Assembly (NCBI GenBank): GCA_017444705.1
Contig: JAFSWA010000079.1
Location: forward strand, 1 to 9,861
Source: a bacterium
Lineage (GTDB): Bacteria; Cyanobacteriota; Vampirovibrionia; Gastranaerophilales; Gastranaerophilaceae
DNA length: 9,861 nucleotides
Reading direction: 5' to 3'
Shown: piece after piece, positions 1 through 8,013 of the stretch
Numbering within the stretch: the stretch's first letter is position 1
Layout: each line of letters begins with the position of its first letter
Translations under genes and position numbers: made by a program
Notes under the pieces: generated by a model
What the model saw: only the letters and a program-made list of their open reading frames with translations
Told to the model about the DNA's origin: nothing
Database searches by the model: none

Positions 1-5
1 AGATG

Positions 6-65
6 CTGCTCTAACGATTTTTGTATTCGTTTCGCTTTGCTCAACGTGGGAGCTAACGAGCCATA
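6..65. repeat. Dispersed repeat, copy 1
   Basis: This is the first of two related ~58-60 bp units. Both begin CTGCTCTAACGA and end AGCTAACGAGCCATA. The middle part is diverged but shares a CGTT-x-CGCTT-x-GCTC-x-AC core. The unit contains CTAACGA near both ends in the same orientation, so it is not a simple inverted repeat. It is clearly richer in G+C than the surrounding AT-rich DNA. It lies at the very start of the window, so more copies may lie to the left. No open reading frame of note runs through it. It could be an intergenic repeat family or a small non-autonomous element; its function is unknown to me. Confidence 0.75.
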
Positions 66-91
66 ATCTTGTTTAGTTTTGAGCGGTTGGC

Positions 92-109
92 AGAGCAGAG
101 GTCTGCTCT
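92..109. repeat. Perfect palindrome between the two repeats
   Basis: AGAGCAGA, then GG, then TCTGCTCT: 8-bp arms that are exact reverse complements with a 2-base centre. The right arm overlaps the start of repeat copy 2. There is no T-run on either side, so it does not look like an intrinsic terminator. It may be part of the repeat family, for instance a folding or processing element, or a recombination end. Confidence 0.6.
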
Positions 110-160
110 AACGAATTTGTAACCGTTCCGCTTCGCTCCACTCGGAGCTAACGAGCCATA
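103..160. repeat. Dispersed repeat, copy 2
   Basis: This is the second copy of the unit at 6-65, two bases shorter in the middle, with identical ends (CTGCTCTAACGA and AGCTAACGAGCCATA). It is about half G+C by eye. Its left edge forms the right arm of the palindrome at 92-109. It lies downstream of the ilvN stop, with 161-273 between, a stretch in which I see no gene, no T-tract hairpin and no other structure. Confidence 0.75.
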
Positions 161-273
161 TCTACATCTTAGAATATCGCAAAAATATCTGTGTGTCAAT
201 TGTGTTTTAATTATTTATCGCAGCAGACCTAATACAAACTCATTTAAAGAATTAATATCTAAATTACAAAAAC

Positions 274-777
274 TCAGTTCATAGTTTTGATATTAATAAA
301 CTGATTTTCTCTTGAAATTGCAACCTGACCGGAGCGAACAAGTTCTTTTATCCCCATTGGTCTTATTAAATCTAAAAATGAATTAATTTGTCTTTCATCA
401 CCGACAATCTGTAATGTATAAACACCGCATGTTGTATCAATTATTTTCGCCCCGAAAATTTCCGCAATTCTCAATATTTCAGAACGATTTTTCTCTTTTG
501 ATTTAACTTTGCACAAAATAAGTTCAAATTCCATTGCCTCTTCTTTTGTCAAATCTGCAATTTTCAATGTCGGTATAAGTCTGTTCAATTGTTTTGTAAT
601 CTGTTCGATTACGATATCATCTCCCTCAGTAACGATAGTTATTCGGGAAAATTCTCTGTCAATAGTCGGAGCAACAGTCAAACTTTCAATATTAAAACCC
701 CTGCTTGAAAATAAATCTGCCACTCTTGAAAGTACTCCGGCTTCATTTCTTACCAATACTGAAATTGTATGTTTCAT
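274..777 (-). CDS. ilvN: Acetolactate synthase small (regulatory) subunit
   Basis: The 167-residue product is the regulatory subunit of acetohydroxyacid synthase, which stimulates IlvB and carries valine feedback inhibition in the cytoplasm. Residues 1 to about 77 form an ACT domain with the family signature NEAGVLSRVA..F..RGFNIESLTV; residues from about 84 to 158 match the usual C-terminal small-subunit domain. The length is normal for the IlvH/IlvN type. N11, G14, S17 and N29, which as I recall line the valine-binding region of E. coli IlvH, are all present, so feedback inhibition by valine is plausible (inference). The ATG at 777 is supported by an AGGAG ribosome site (784-788) six bases upstream; that site overlaps the ilvB stop codon by two bases, and only 9 bp separate the two genes, so they are surely cotranscribed and probably translationally coupled. 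No clear terminator follows. Confidence 0.95.
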   Translation of the reverse strand: MKHTISVLVRNEAGVLSRVADLFSSRGFNIESLTVAPTIDREFSRITIVTEGDDIVIEQITKQLNRLIPTLKIADLTKEEAMEFELILCKVKSKEKNRSEILRIAEIFGAKIIDTTCGVYTLQIVGDERQINSFLDLIRPMGIKELVRSGQVAISRENQFINIKTMN

Positions 778-786
778 CTTTTTCTC

Positions 787-2511
787 CTAACCTATCGGAC
801 AATCGTTTGAGAGTAATACCTGATCTATCGGTTTACCCGCCAAAACCCAAGGATAAACCATTTCAAATTCTTCTACGATAAAATCAATGATAACCGGTCG
901 TTTAAGATCAATTGCTTTTTTTATAGCAGGTTCAATTTCTTCTTCTTTTTCAACCCTGATTCCGACTGCACCGTATGCTTCAGCTAATTTCACATAATCG
1001 GGTGAAGAAATTTTTGTCTGAGAATAATGTTTATCATAAAGTTTTTCCTGCCATTGACGAACCATTCCCAAATAACCGTTATTAATTATGCAGACAATAA
1101 CCGGCAGATTATAATCAACAATAGTGGCGATTTCCTGAATATTCATTTGAATAGAACCATCCCCTGCAATATTCAAAACAAGATTGTCTTTTGCTCCGAC
1201 CTGAGAACCTATTGCCGCAGGAAATCCAAACCCCATTGTACCAAGACCGCCTGATGTTATAAGTTTTCGAGGTTCACTGAATTTAAATAATTGTGCGACC
1301 CACATTTGGTGTTGTCCAACCTCTGTACAAATAATCGGTTTATAATCTTTTGTTAATTCATTTAATTTTTTAATTAAAGTTATCGGGCATAATTTTCCGC
1401 CTGTACAAGCCGGAATTGCGACTTTTTTCCGCCAATTTGCTATCTGTTCAAGCCAAACTTGTTTAACCTCCGGATTAATTTCATAATGTTCTTTATCAAA
1501 TTCTTCATTCATTTTAGAAAGAACATTTTTTGCATCCCCGACTATCGGTATTGAAACGGGAACATTCTTTGAAATTGAACATGGATCAATATCCACATGG
1601 ATAATTTTTGCACCTTTTGCAAATTTTTTGAGGCAGCCTGTAATTCTGTCATTAAATCTCGTCCCGACTGCAAAAAGCACGTCACAATTGGAAACGGCAT
1701 GGTTTGCCTGATATGTTCCATGCATTCCTATCATTCCAAGTGATAAGTCAGTATCGTCAGGGAAAGTCCCTATCCCCATAAGGGTTGTTGCAACAGGCAC
1801 TTTTAACTTTTGTGCTAATTTTATTAATTCTTCTTCCGCTTTTGAAGATAAAACTCCGCCGCCTGAAATTATAACGGGTCTTTCAGCATCACAAAGTAAT
1901 TTTAATGCTTTTGAAATTTGAACCGGATGACCGTCATAATTAGGATTATACCCCGGTAAATTAACTTTTGTCGGGTATTCAAACTCTATTTCTTTACTCC
2001 AAATACATTTTGGTAAATCGACTACAACAGGACCTTGTTTGCCGGTTGTTGCTATATGAAAAGCTTCTTTTACGATTCTCGGCAAATCTTTCAAATCTTT
2101 TACAAGATAATTATGTTTGCAACAGGAACGGGTAATTCCGACTATATCAGCTTCCTGAAACGCATCATTACCTATTTGATTAAGAGAAACCTGACCTGTA
2201 AAAACAATAATAGGATAGCCGTCATAATATGCGTTGGCAATACCCGTAACAGTATTACAAGCCCCCGGACCTGATGTAACAAGTGCAACTCCGGGACGAC
2301 CGGTTGCACGTGCATAACCCTCAGCTGCATGTACTGCCGCTTGTTCATGTCTAACCAAATAATGTTTTATGGCAGGCTCATTATATAATGCTTCATATAT
2401 CGGAAGTACACTTCCGCCGGGATATCCGAAAATCTCATCGACGCCTTCGGATTTTAAACATTCCAGTAATACCTCAGCTCCTTTTAGAACCTTTTTTTGT
2501 TCGGTAGTCAT
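787..2511 (-). CDS. ilvB: Acetolactate synthase large (catalytic) subunit
   Basis: This 574-residue thiamine diphosphate enzyme condenses two pyruvates to 2-acetolactate, or pyruvate with 2-oxobutyrate, the first common step of valine, leucine and isoleucine synthesis. Domains run in the usual order: N-terminal ThDP-pyrimidine domain (about 10-170) with the FGYPGG motif (28-33) and catalytic Glu56 in RHEQAA; central domain (about 195-330); C-terminal ThDP-binding domain (about 390-550) with the metal/diphosphate motif GDGS (450-453) closing at NN (477-478), followed by GMVRQWQ (482-488) typical of acetohydroxyacid synthases. The length is normal and nothing is missing. The start is supported by a GGAG site (2519-2522) seven bases upstream. 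It is the first gene of an ilvB-ilvN pair; ilvC is not in the window. A good promoter lies just upstream. Confidence 0.97.
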   Translation of the reverse strand: MTTEQKKVLKGAEVLLECLKSEGVDEIFGYPGGSVLPIYEALYNEPAIKHYLVRHEQAAVHAAEGYARATGRPGVALVTSGPGACNTVTGIANAYYDGYPIIVFTGQVSLNQIGNDAFQEADIVGITRSCCKHNYLVKDLKDLPRIVKEAFHIATTGKQGPVVVDLPKCIWSKEIEFEYPTKVNLPGYNPNYDGHPVQISKALKLLCDAERPVIISGGGVLSSKAEEELIKLAQKLKVPVATTLMGIGTFPDDTDLSLGMIGMHGTYQANHAVSNCDVLFAVGTRFNDRITGCLKKFAKGAKIIHVDIDPCSISKNVPVSIPIVGDAKNVLSKMNEEFDKEHYEINPEVKQVWLEQIANWRKKVAIPACTGGKLCPITLIKKLNELTKDYKPIICTEVGQHQMWVAQLFKFSEPRKLITSGGLGTMGFGFPAAIGSQVGAKDNLVLNIAGDGSIQMNIQEIATIVDYNLPVIVCIINNGYLGMVRQWQEKLYDKHYSQTKISSPDYVKLAEAYGAVGIRVEKEEEIEPAIKKAIDLKRPVIIDFIVEEFEMVYPWVLAGKPIDQVLLSNDCPIG

Positions 2512-2536
2512 TTTTTCACTCCAAAATTATAGTTAT

Positions 2537-2565
2537 ATTCTATCATATAAAAACTTTTTTGTTAA
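2537..2565 (-). promoter_or_regulatory. ilvB promoter candidate
   Basis: Read on the minus strand: TTAACA (2565-2560), a 17-base spacer, then TAGAAT (2542-2537), preceded by TG one base upstream, so this is also an extended -10. The predicted start of transcription is near 2530, giving a leader of about 20 bases that includes the GGAG site. A perfect TATAAT at 2531-2526 lies too close to the ribosome site to be the main -10. Confidence 0.6.
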
Positions 2566-2592
2566 GAATTTGCAGTTCAAATCTTAATTTCA

Positions 2593-2620
2593 CAAACAAA
2601 AGCGGCTGTAATAAAGCCGC
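2593..2620 (-). terminator. Terminator-like hairpin upstream of ilvB
   Basis: On the minus strand GCGGCT, a 7-base loop, AGCCGC (2620-2602), followed directly by TTTTGTTTG (2601-2593). The six-pair stem has five G-C pairs, and the T-rich tail exists only in the minus direction. It lies between two minus-strand promoter candidates, upstream of the ilvB proximal promoter. It could be an attenuator for a longer ilvB transcript, the end of a short RNA of about 55 bases, or a shield between the divergent ilvB and tyrA promoters. Confidence 0.55.
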
Positions 2621-2655
2621 ATAAGTCAAGAAAGGAATGGTTAGACTATATTTTA

Positions 2656-2684
2656 ATTCTAAACAAATTTTTTTGACTATGCAA
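2656..2684 (-). promoter_or_regulatory. Second minus-strand promoter candidate
   Basis: Minus strand: TTGCAT (2684-2679), 17-base spacer, TAGAAT (2661-2656). The start of transcription would be near 2649, so RNA made here would meet the hairpin at 2620-2593 after about 30 bases. It has the same -10 as the proximal ilvB promoter. In AT-rich DNA such matches can arise by chance. Confidence 0.35.
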
Positions 2685-2697
2685 ATTTGTGAATATT

Positions 2698-2706
2698 TGT
2701 TAATAT
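2698..2706 (+). promoter_or_regulatory. Extended -10 for tyrA, leaderless start
   Basis: TGTTAATAT is an extended -10 (TG, one base, TAATAT at 2701-2706). Exactly six bases separate it from the tyrA ATG at 2713, so transcription would begin at or next to the start codon. There is no purine-rich ribosome site before the ATG, which fits a leaderless message. A TTGACT at 2673-2678 is 22 bases from the -10, too far for a normal -35. Confidence 0.4.
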
Positions 2707-2712
2707 ATATTT

Positions 2713-3519
2713 ATGAAAATAGGAATAATATCATTAGGATTAATAGGTGCATCTTTGCTGAAAGCTATATCAAACCACGGTTTTGATATAATTTGTGTTA
2801 CAAGAAACCCTGAATCAATCCAAAAAGCAAAAAAATATGATGTAGTTTGTTCTAATGATATAAAAACGCTTAAAGATTGCGAAGTTGTATTTGTCTGTTC
2901 TCCTATTTCTGTTACGCTCAGTGTTCTTGATGAACTTGAAAATGTTGTTAATGAAAATTGCGTTGTACTTGATGTTGCATCTGTAAAAGAATTTGTGATG
3001 AAGAAAAAACGTCCTTATAAATTTATCGGTTCACATCCTATGGCAGGAACGGCAGAATCAGGTTTTGATGCGGGATTTAAAGAACTTTTTGAGGGTGCAA
3101 AATGGGTTATTTGCCCGTCTGATAATATAAATGAAGCTGATATTGAAAAAGTAAAAACGATTATAAATCAAACAGGTGCAAATATTATAAAAGCTAATCC
3201 AAGAGAGCATGATATGGCGGTTGCATTGATTAGCCACGCACCTATGTATATTTCGCAGGCAATTTTTGATTCAATAAAAAATAATGAGCTTGCAAAACAG
3301 CTTGCGTCAAGCGGTTTTCGGGATATGACAAGGCTCGCTATGTCAAATACCGCAATGGCTGATGATATGTTGAAATATAATAACGATAATATCAAGGAAG
3401 TTTTGAAAAACTTTGAAAATTCTATGGAAAATTTAAAAACCGATTACAAAGAAAAAATTGAAAAAATAGCCAAAGAACGAAAAGAAATGTATTCAAAAGA
3501 CGGGAAAAACATTTTATAA
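2713..3519 (+). CDS. tyrA: Prephenate/arogenate dehydrogenase, cyanobacterial TyrA type
   Basis: The 268-residue product oxidatively decarboxylates prephenate or arogenate in tyrosine synthesis. The N-terminal Rossmann domain starts at residue 3; the dinucleotide loop reads SLGLIG (7-12), with Ser where the first Gly of GxGxxG is usual. Further landmarks are DVASVK (87-92), GSHPMAGT (106-113, catalytic-region H108), EHD (165-167), SH (174-175) and GFRDMTR (201-207), all typical of TyrA. There is no chorismate mutase or ACT domain. T30-R31 stands after the second strand where NAD enzymes carry Asp; as I recall, the Synechocystis arogenate dehydrogenase has Ser-Arg there and prefers NADP, so NADP use and arogenate are likely but not proven. 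The ATG is chosen because it begins exactly at the Rossmann strand; no ribosome site precedes it. It is divergent from ilvB and convergent with the next gene. Confidence 0.92.
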   Translation: MKIGIISLGLIGASLLKAISNHGFDIICVTRNPESIQKAKKYDVVCSNDIKTLKDCEVVFVCSPISVTLSVLDELENVVNENCVVLDVASVKEFVMKKKRPYKFIGSHPMAGTAESGFDAGFKELFEGAKWVICPSDNINEADIEKVKTIINQTGANIIKANPREHDMAVALISHAPMYISQAIFDSIKNNELAKQLASSGFRDMTRLAMSNTAMADDMLKYNNDNIKEVLKNFENSMENLKTDYKEKIEKIAKERKEMYSKDGKNIL

Positions 3520-3528
3520 ATACATTTT

Positions 3529-6500
3529 CTATTTATTAACCCATTCAAAAGTGCTTACAAAAGAATCGGAATAGATGTCCCCGTCAACTTTTGCTCTAAA
3601 AATACGAAATTTGTCGGTTGGCAGACTTAATTCGGGAATAGAATTAATGTATTTTATTGTATCAGTATCTTTTATTCCGTCAAGATTAACTCCGGGAATA
3701 AGGTTAAAAAATGAATTTAAAGACGCATTTCCGATAGGACCTAAAATGGTATTTATGTTTTTAGATACTTTGCCCAAAATATAGAGGTCTGTTTTTGAAG
3801 ATTCAAGTTCATATTGACCTGTTATTAAAATACTCAGATTTTTTCCTTTTGAATAGATTTTCATATCATTAATAACACCTTTTTTAATTTTTAAGTTTCC
3901 TTGAATTGTATCAAAATCACCATGCTGAACAGGAAGCAGCAATCCTGATATATTGTTTAGTGTAAGTCCGGAAATTCCGCTTTTAATAAGATTACCTGCT
4001 CTTAAAAGATATTCGAGTGAACCGAGTTTCGGCATTTTTCCGTCATTAACGCTGAATGTTAATTCCCCGTTAAGATTTTTAATTCGTTCTATATCATCGG
4101 CACCAAAAGTTGTAATATTAATAGAACCGTCAAGATTACCATATATTTGGTTTTTAATATCAAGCAGTGCCTCGGTAATTTTATTTGCATCAACTCCTTT
4201 TGTTTTTGTATTTACAGAAATTAGTGCTTTTTCGAGATTGTAACCTAATTCTCCGTTAAGTTTCCCGCCGGCAATATCAATAGATACATTATCAAGTTTA
4301 AAGTTATTGTTTTTAAAACTCAACTTTGATGAAAAATTACTGACGGGTAAATTTTTATATAATATTGTATCTGTTTTTATGCTGCCTCTTTCTATGACAA
4401 GATTTTTTAAGTCTATCGGCGGTTGAGCGGATACAGTGTTTTGTTTCATATTCTGCCCGACTATTTGTATCGGATTTTTGTAAGAGATTTCGTTTAATAC
4501 ATAAAGAACTTTGTTCAAATCGGTTCTTTTAGAATCAATTTCAATATTTTCAAAATACAATTTTCGAAAATCGTTATTTCTGATTTTTGCAGATATATTC
4601 ATATCAGAATTCAGGTAATCAATTTTTGCTTTTGTATCAATATATTTTGGGCTGAAATTAATTTTTACATTGTCAATATAAGTTTCATAAAGAGGAATAT
4701 CAACATTTTTGAACTGAGTATTTCCGATAATTTTCGGATTGTTAAAATATCCCGTAATTTTTAAGTCGCATTGCATATTTCCGTTTTTAACAAGTGACTT
4801 TTTGAATATTGCATTGAAAATATTAGCACTTATCGGATTATGTGTCTTTACGGTAAAATCTTCAATAAACGGTTTATTTTTTATATCATTAATCGATGCT
4901 TTTATATTAACCATCAAAAGAGGATAAAGTCTGTTGTTTTGAGAATAAATATATTTTGAGTAATCAATATTTTTGATTATCAATTTGTTTTTCAATTTTT
5001 GAATATCCCCTTTAATCTCTCTTATTGAATTTTCTTCACCGATATTTGCACCCATATAAGAAATGTCAGCACCTTCTTCAAGTTTCATTGACGGTTTTAT
5101 GTTAATATTGTCTTTTGTACCCTGAATTTCGGAAGACAGAAGAATTTCTCCTTTTACATTTATCGGATAAGAGAGATTTGTATTTATATAATTATCAACA
5201 AAATCTTTTGATAATTTTGATGAAAAATTAATATTATAATCCGGATTTTTAATAATATTATTAATTTTGCCGTTTATAAATATCGGTGTACCGGCAAATA
5301 AAGCGTTAAAACTGTTAATATCAAGGTTTCCGTTTTTAAAAATAAAATCTGATGAGGCAACAGAAAACGGATAATCCAAAATTGCATGTGAAAATTTTAT
5401 ATCTCTGAGCCAGATGTTTCCGTTTATATTGTTGTTTATAATATGTAATTTTGCACTGATTGTACCTTTATAATCTTTATAAGCATTAAGAATTTTCCTG
5501 AATTTATTTGGGATTATCGAAGAATTTTTAATGTTATTTATTGTTGATAAATCGAATTTCATAAGTGATAAATCCATATTTACAACGGGTTTTTTGAATA
5601 AATTATCAATTTTTCCGTTAACAAAAGCTGTTGTATTATAGAATTTTGAATTTATATTTTCTGCTTTCAGGTTTCCGTTTTTGACTGATAAAACCCCGGA
5701 AAGAACATCTATCGGAAAAGTTGATGTGCTTTTTGACGGAAAAGAAGCTTTTAAGTTAACTCCGTTTAAATTTATATTCTCCGCAGAACCTTTGTAATTC
5801 ATATCAAGTGTAAATGTTGTAAAAGTTGAAATATTATTTAAATTTTTAATATTGTTTCTGTAAAACCCAATAAGGAATTTAGCAGAATCAATTAATTTTA
5901 TTTTTGAAGAAGTTATATTCAAATTAGCATTATTATTAATAATCTTGCCTGAAATTTTTATTGGAGAGGTAAATAAATCTGCCGCTAAATCCATTTCAAC
6001 TTTATTATTATCAATTTTTATTTCCCCGTTTGTATTGAGAAGTGATGCTTTTGGGTAATTAAGGGTTACTTTTGCATTTTTTAGACTGACAGAACCTTTC
6101 GGTTTTATAAATTTAATTACATCAGGGTTTGTAATCATCTTTGGATTATCAATATGCCCTTTTAGATTGAGCAAAATATCCCCGTTTCCTTCTATATCGC
6201 TGAGTATTTTGACTTGTTTGGCATAATCTTTAAGCATAGGGCTTGTTTTCAAGGTTTCTAACAATTTTGACATAGAAACGTCATTAACTTTTGCCGAATA
6301 ATCTATATCAATTTTTATATCAGAAACTCCTGAAATTTCTGCGGGTTTTCCTAAAATCGTTCCCGAATCATTTTTGAAATATACTTTATCTTTCTTAAAA
6401 TCGATTTTTCCGTTTGCATTTTCAAGTTTTAAAATCCTTATATCGTTAAACTCTGCCGAGGCATTTTTAAAGACAAAATATCCTCTTAAATCAGGATTTT

Positions 6501-8007
6501 CTTTTGACCCTTTTGCATTCAAATCAATATTGCCCAATCCTTTAATATTCATAATCGGAACGGGTCCAATCATAAAGCCCAAAACATCACTGATGGGCGG
6601 GAGCATTTTTTGTGCAACGGCAAGCGGCACATTTTCAGTGGAATTTATCTGATATTCGTTGTCTGCTAAATCAAAGAAGTTACTGTAACCGACAACCGTA
6701 ACATATTCTTTTTCTGTTGCCCAAACCTTTACATCAACATCAACTGTATCTTTTCTGAAATTAGTTTTTACTTCTGCTTTCGGGACATTATCAGGTAAAC
6801 CGTCTAAAATCCAAACATCTTTAAAATCTACTTTACCGTAGATTTCAGGTTTTGCAAAAGTTCCTTTAATTTGCAAATTTCCGTTTGCTATTCCGTAAGC
6901 TCCGTATTTTTTTATTTTTCTTATCTCTTCATTTTCGGTAAATAAGTTTGAAGGCAGCATCCAATAAAGAGCTTCAACCTTTGAATTATTTATATCAATA
7001 TCAAAATCTGCTTTTGAATTTTTGGCTTTGTAATTTTCTATAATCCCTTTGGCGTTGATTTTGTAACCGTCACCCGAAAATTCAAAACTCTCTATGTTTA
7101 AATTATTCTTATTAACTATTGTTTCTGCTTTTATGTAATTTTTCCCTTTTATAATAAGGGAGTTTTCTTTTTTACTGCTTATTATTTTAAAATTATCAAG
7201 AAGAATATTTGTATTTATTGATTTTAATTCATTATTATTGTAATCGGGAGTAAATTCCGCATTTATAATTCCGTCGATATTTTTTATGTCATTTGAAATA
7301 TATGTTTTTATAAATTCTTCAAAATTATCGATATTAAGATTTTTGATATATCCTGTTAAAAGAATGTACTTACCGGTATTTTTGAATTTTGTTTTTATAT
7401 CAGGCAGAGGAATCTGAATTTTTAAATCTATTTTTGCATTCTCATTCTTAGAAATTATATCCCCTTTTATTGAAGCATCTATATTATTTTTTTTAATTAT
7501 TGAGGATATATAATCTCCGTTAATATTAATTTTTTGTCCGGATTTTTTTTCTTCTAAAAATAAATTATAATTGTTAATTTTACAGTCAGAATTTTTTAAT
7601 TCAACTTCAAATGGTTTTGGCAGTAATATTTTATCAAGATTTGTCGAGCCGTCTTCATAAACAATTATATTTATAGAAGAATTATTAATTTTTAGATTTT
7701 TAAGTGTAATTTTCCCTAAAATTAACTTTAAAAATCCCAATTTCATATTAAGTTCTTTTATATTCGCAAGATTTTCAAGTTTTGCATTTTCGGCTTTTAA
7801 TCTTATCGAAAAATCGGGATAAGTTTTAAACGTCAGATTATCATAAGTAAAATCCGTATTGATAATTTTCTTTGTAAACGCACTGACCTCTTTTTTATGG
7901 TTATTAAGATTGATAATTTTAGGGGAAAGAAGAAACAAAAATTCCGTAATAATAAATATCCCCAAAATTATAAAAAATAATTTTTTTGCCAAAATAAGGT
8001 ATTTCAT
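3529..8007 (-). CDS. AsmA/TamB-like large envelope protein
   Basis: The 1492-residue protein has one N-terminal membrane segment (about residues 9-28) behind a Lys-containing start, then an AsmA-type N-terminal domain (about 30-130, with the phrase NLTFKTYPDFSIRLKAENA at 57-75). The long body is beta-strand and Asn/Lys/Ile rich, with recurrent strand-turn phrases such as NGKI, GNL and NG-x-I. Two 41-residue stretches (775-815 and 890-930) match at 18 positions. The end (about 1314-1492) resembles the AsmA C-terminal region (TIQGNLKIKKGVIND, GQYELESSKTDLYILGKV). AsmA-family proteins of this size are known to form long hydrophobic grooves that move phospholipids between inner and outer membranes, so this is probably a periplasm-spanning lipid-transfer or envelope-maintenance protein; the exact subfamily (TamB, YhdP or other) is unclear. 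The upstream AAGG is only one base from the ATG, but TATAAT stands six bases before it. Confidence 0.85.
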   Translation of the reverse strand: MKYLILAKKLFFIILGIFIITEFLFLLSPKIINLNNHKKEVSAFTKKIINTDFTYDNLTFKTYPDFSIRLKAENAKLENLANIKELNMKLGFLKLILGKITLKNLKINNSSINIIVYEDGSTNLDKILLPKPFEVELKNSDCKINNYNLFLEEKKSGQKININGDYISSIIKKNNIDASIKGDIISKNENAKIDLKIQIPLPDIKTKFKNTGKYILLTGYIKNLNIDNFEEFIKTYISNDIKNIDGIINAEFTPDYNNNELKSINTNILLDNFKIISSKKENSLIIKGKNYIKAETIVNKNNLNIESFEFSGDGYKINAKGIIENYKAKNSKADFDIDINNSKVEALYWMLPSNLFTENEEIRKIKKYGAYGIANGNLQIKGTFAKPEIYGKVDFKDVWILDGLPDNVPKAEVKTNFRKDTVDVDVKVWATEKEYVTVVGYSNFFDLADNEYQINSTENVPLAVAQKMLPPISDVLGFMIGPVPIMNIKGLGNIDLNAKGSKENPDLRGYFVFKNASAEFNDIRILKLENANGKIDFKKDKVYFKNDSGTILGKPAEISGVSDIKIDIDYSAKVNDVSMSKLLETLKTSPMLKDYAKQVKILSDIEGNGDILLNLKGHIDNPKMITNPDVIKFIKPKGSVSLKNAKVTLNYPKASLLNTNGEIKIDNNKVEMDLAADLFTSPIKISGKIINNNANLNITSSKIKLIDSAKFLIGFYRNNIKNLNNISTFTTFTLDMNYKGSAENINLNGVNLKASFPSKSTSTFPIDVLSGVLSVKNGNLKAENINSKFYNTTAFVNGKIDNLFKKPVVNMDLSLMKFDLSTINNIKNSSIIPNKFRKILNAYKDYKGTISAKLHIINNNINGNIWLRDIKFSHAILDYPFSVASSDFIFKNGNLDINSFNALFAGTPIFINGKINNIIKNPDYNINFSSKLSKDFVDNYINTNLSYPINVKGEILLSSEIQGTKDNINIKPSMKLEEGADISYMGANIGEENSIREIKGDIQKLKNKLIIKNIDYSKYIYSQNNRLYPLLMVNIKASINDIKNKPFIEDFTVKTHNPISANIFNAIFKKSLVKNGNMQCDLKITGYFNNPKIIGNTQFKNVDIPLYETYIDNVKINFSPKYIDTKAKIDYLNSDMNISAKIRNNDFRKLYFENIEIDSKRTDLNKVLYVLNEISYKNPIQIVGQNMKQNTVSAQPPIDLKNLVIERGSIKTDTILYKNLPVSNFSSKLSFKNNNFKLDNVSIDIAGGKLNGELGYNLEKALISVNTKTKGVDANKITEALLDIKNQIYGNLDGSINITTFGADDIERIKNLNGELTFSVNDGKMPKLGSLEYLLRAGNLIKSGISGLTLNNISGLLLPVQHGDFDTIQGNLKIKKGVINDMKIYSKGKNLSILITGQYELESSKTDLYILGKVSKNINTILGPIGNASLNSFFNLIPGVNLDGIKDTDTIKYINSIPELSLPTDKFRIFRAKVDGDIYSDSFVSTFEWVNK
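5218..5340 (-). repeat. Internal protein repeat of the AsmA-like gene, unit B
   Basis: Encodes residues 890-930, beginning FKNGNL and including FINGKI and NPDYNINFSS. It aligns without gaps to residues 775-815 with 18 of 41 identities (shared KNGNL, F-x-NGKI, K-x-P-x-x-N). This is the sort of repeat expected in a repeating beta-groove protein. Confidence 0.6.
5563..5685 (-). repeat. Internal protein repeat of the AsmA-like gene, unit A
   Basis: Encodes residues 775-815, beginning VKNGNL and including FVNGKI and KKPVVNMDLS. It is the partner of the unit at residues 890-930, 115 residues further on in the protein. Confidence 0.6.
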
Positions 8008-8013
8008 ACCTTA

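Noticed and set aside
1..160. Integron attC sites or a CRISPR array
   Set aside because: The CTAACGA boxes are direct rather than inverted and do not fit the RYYYAAC/GTTRRRY pair. There are only two units with no uniform spacers, so neither system is supported.
2588..2622. Mini-frame ATG CGG CTT TAT TAC ... TGA on the minus strand across the hairpin upstream of ilvB, as an attenuation leader peptide
   Set aside because: It has no ribosome site, overlaps the hairpin itself, and encodes no run of Ile, Val or Leu codons (two Leu only), so it does not look like a branched-chain leader peptide.
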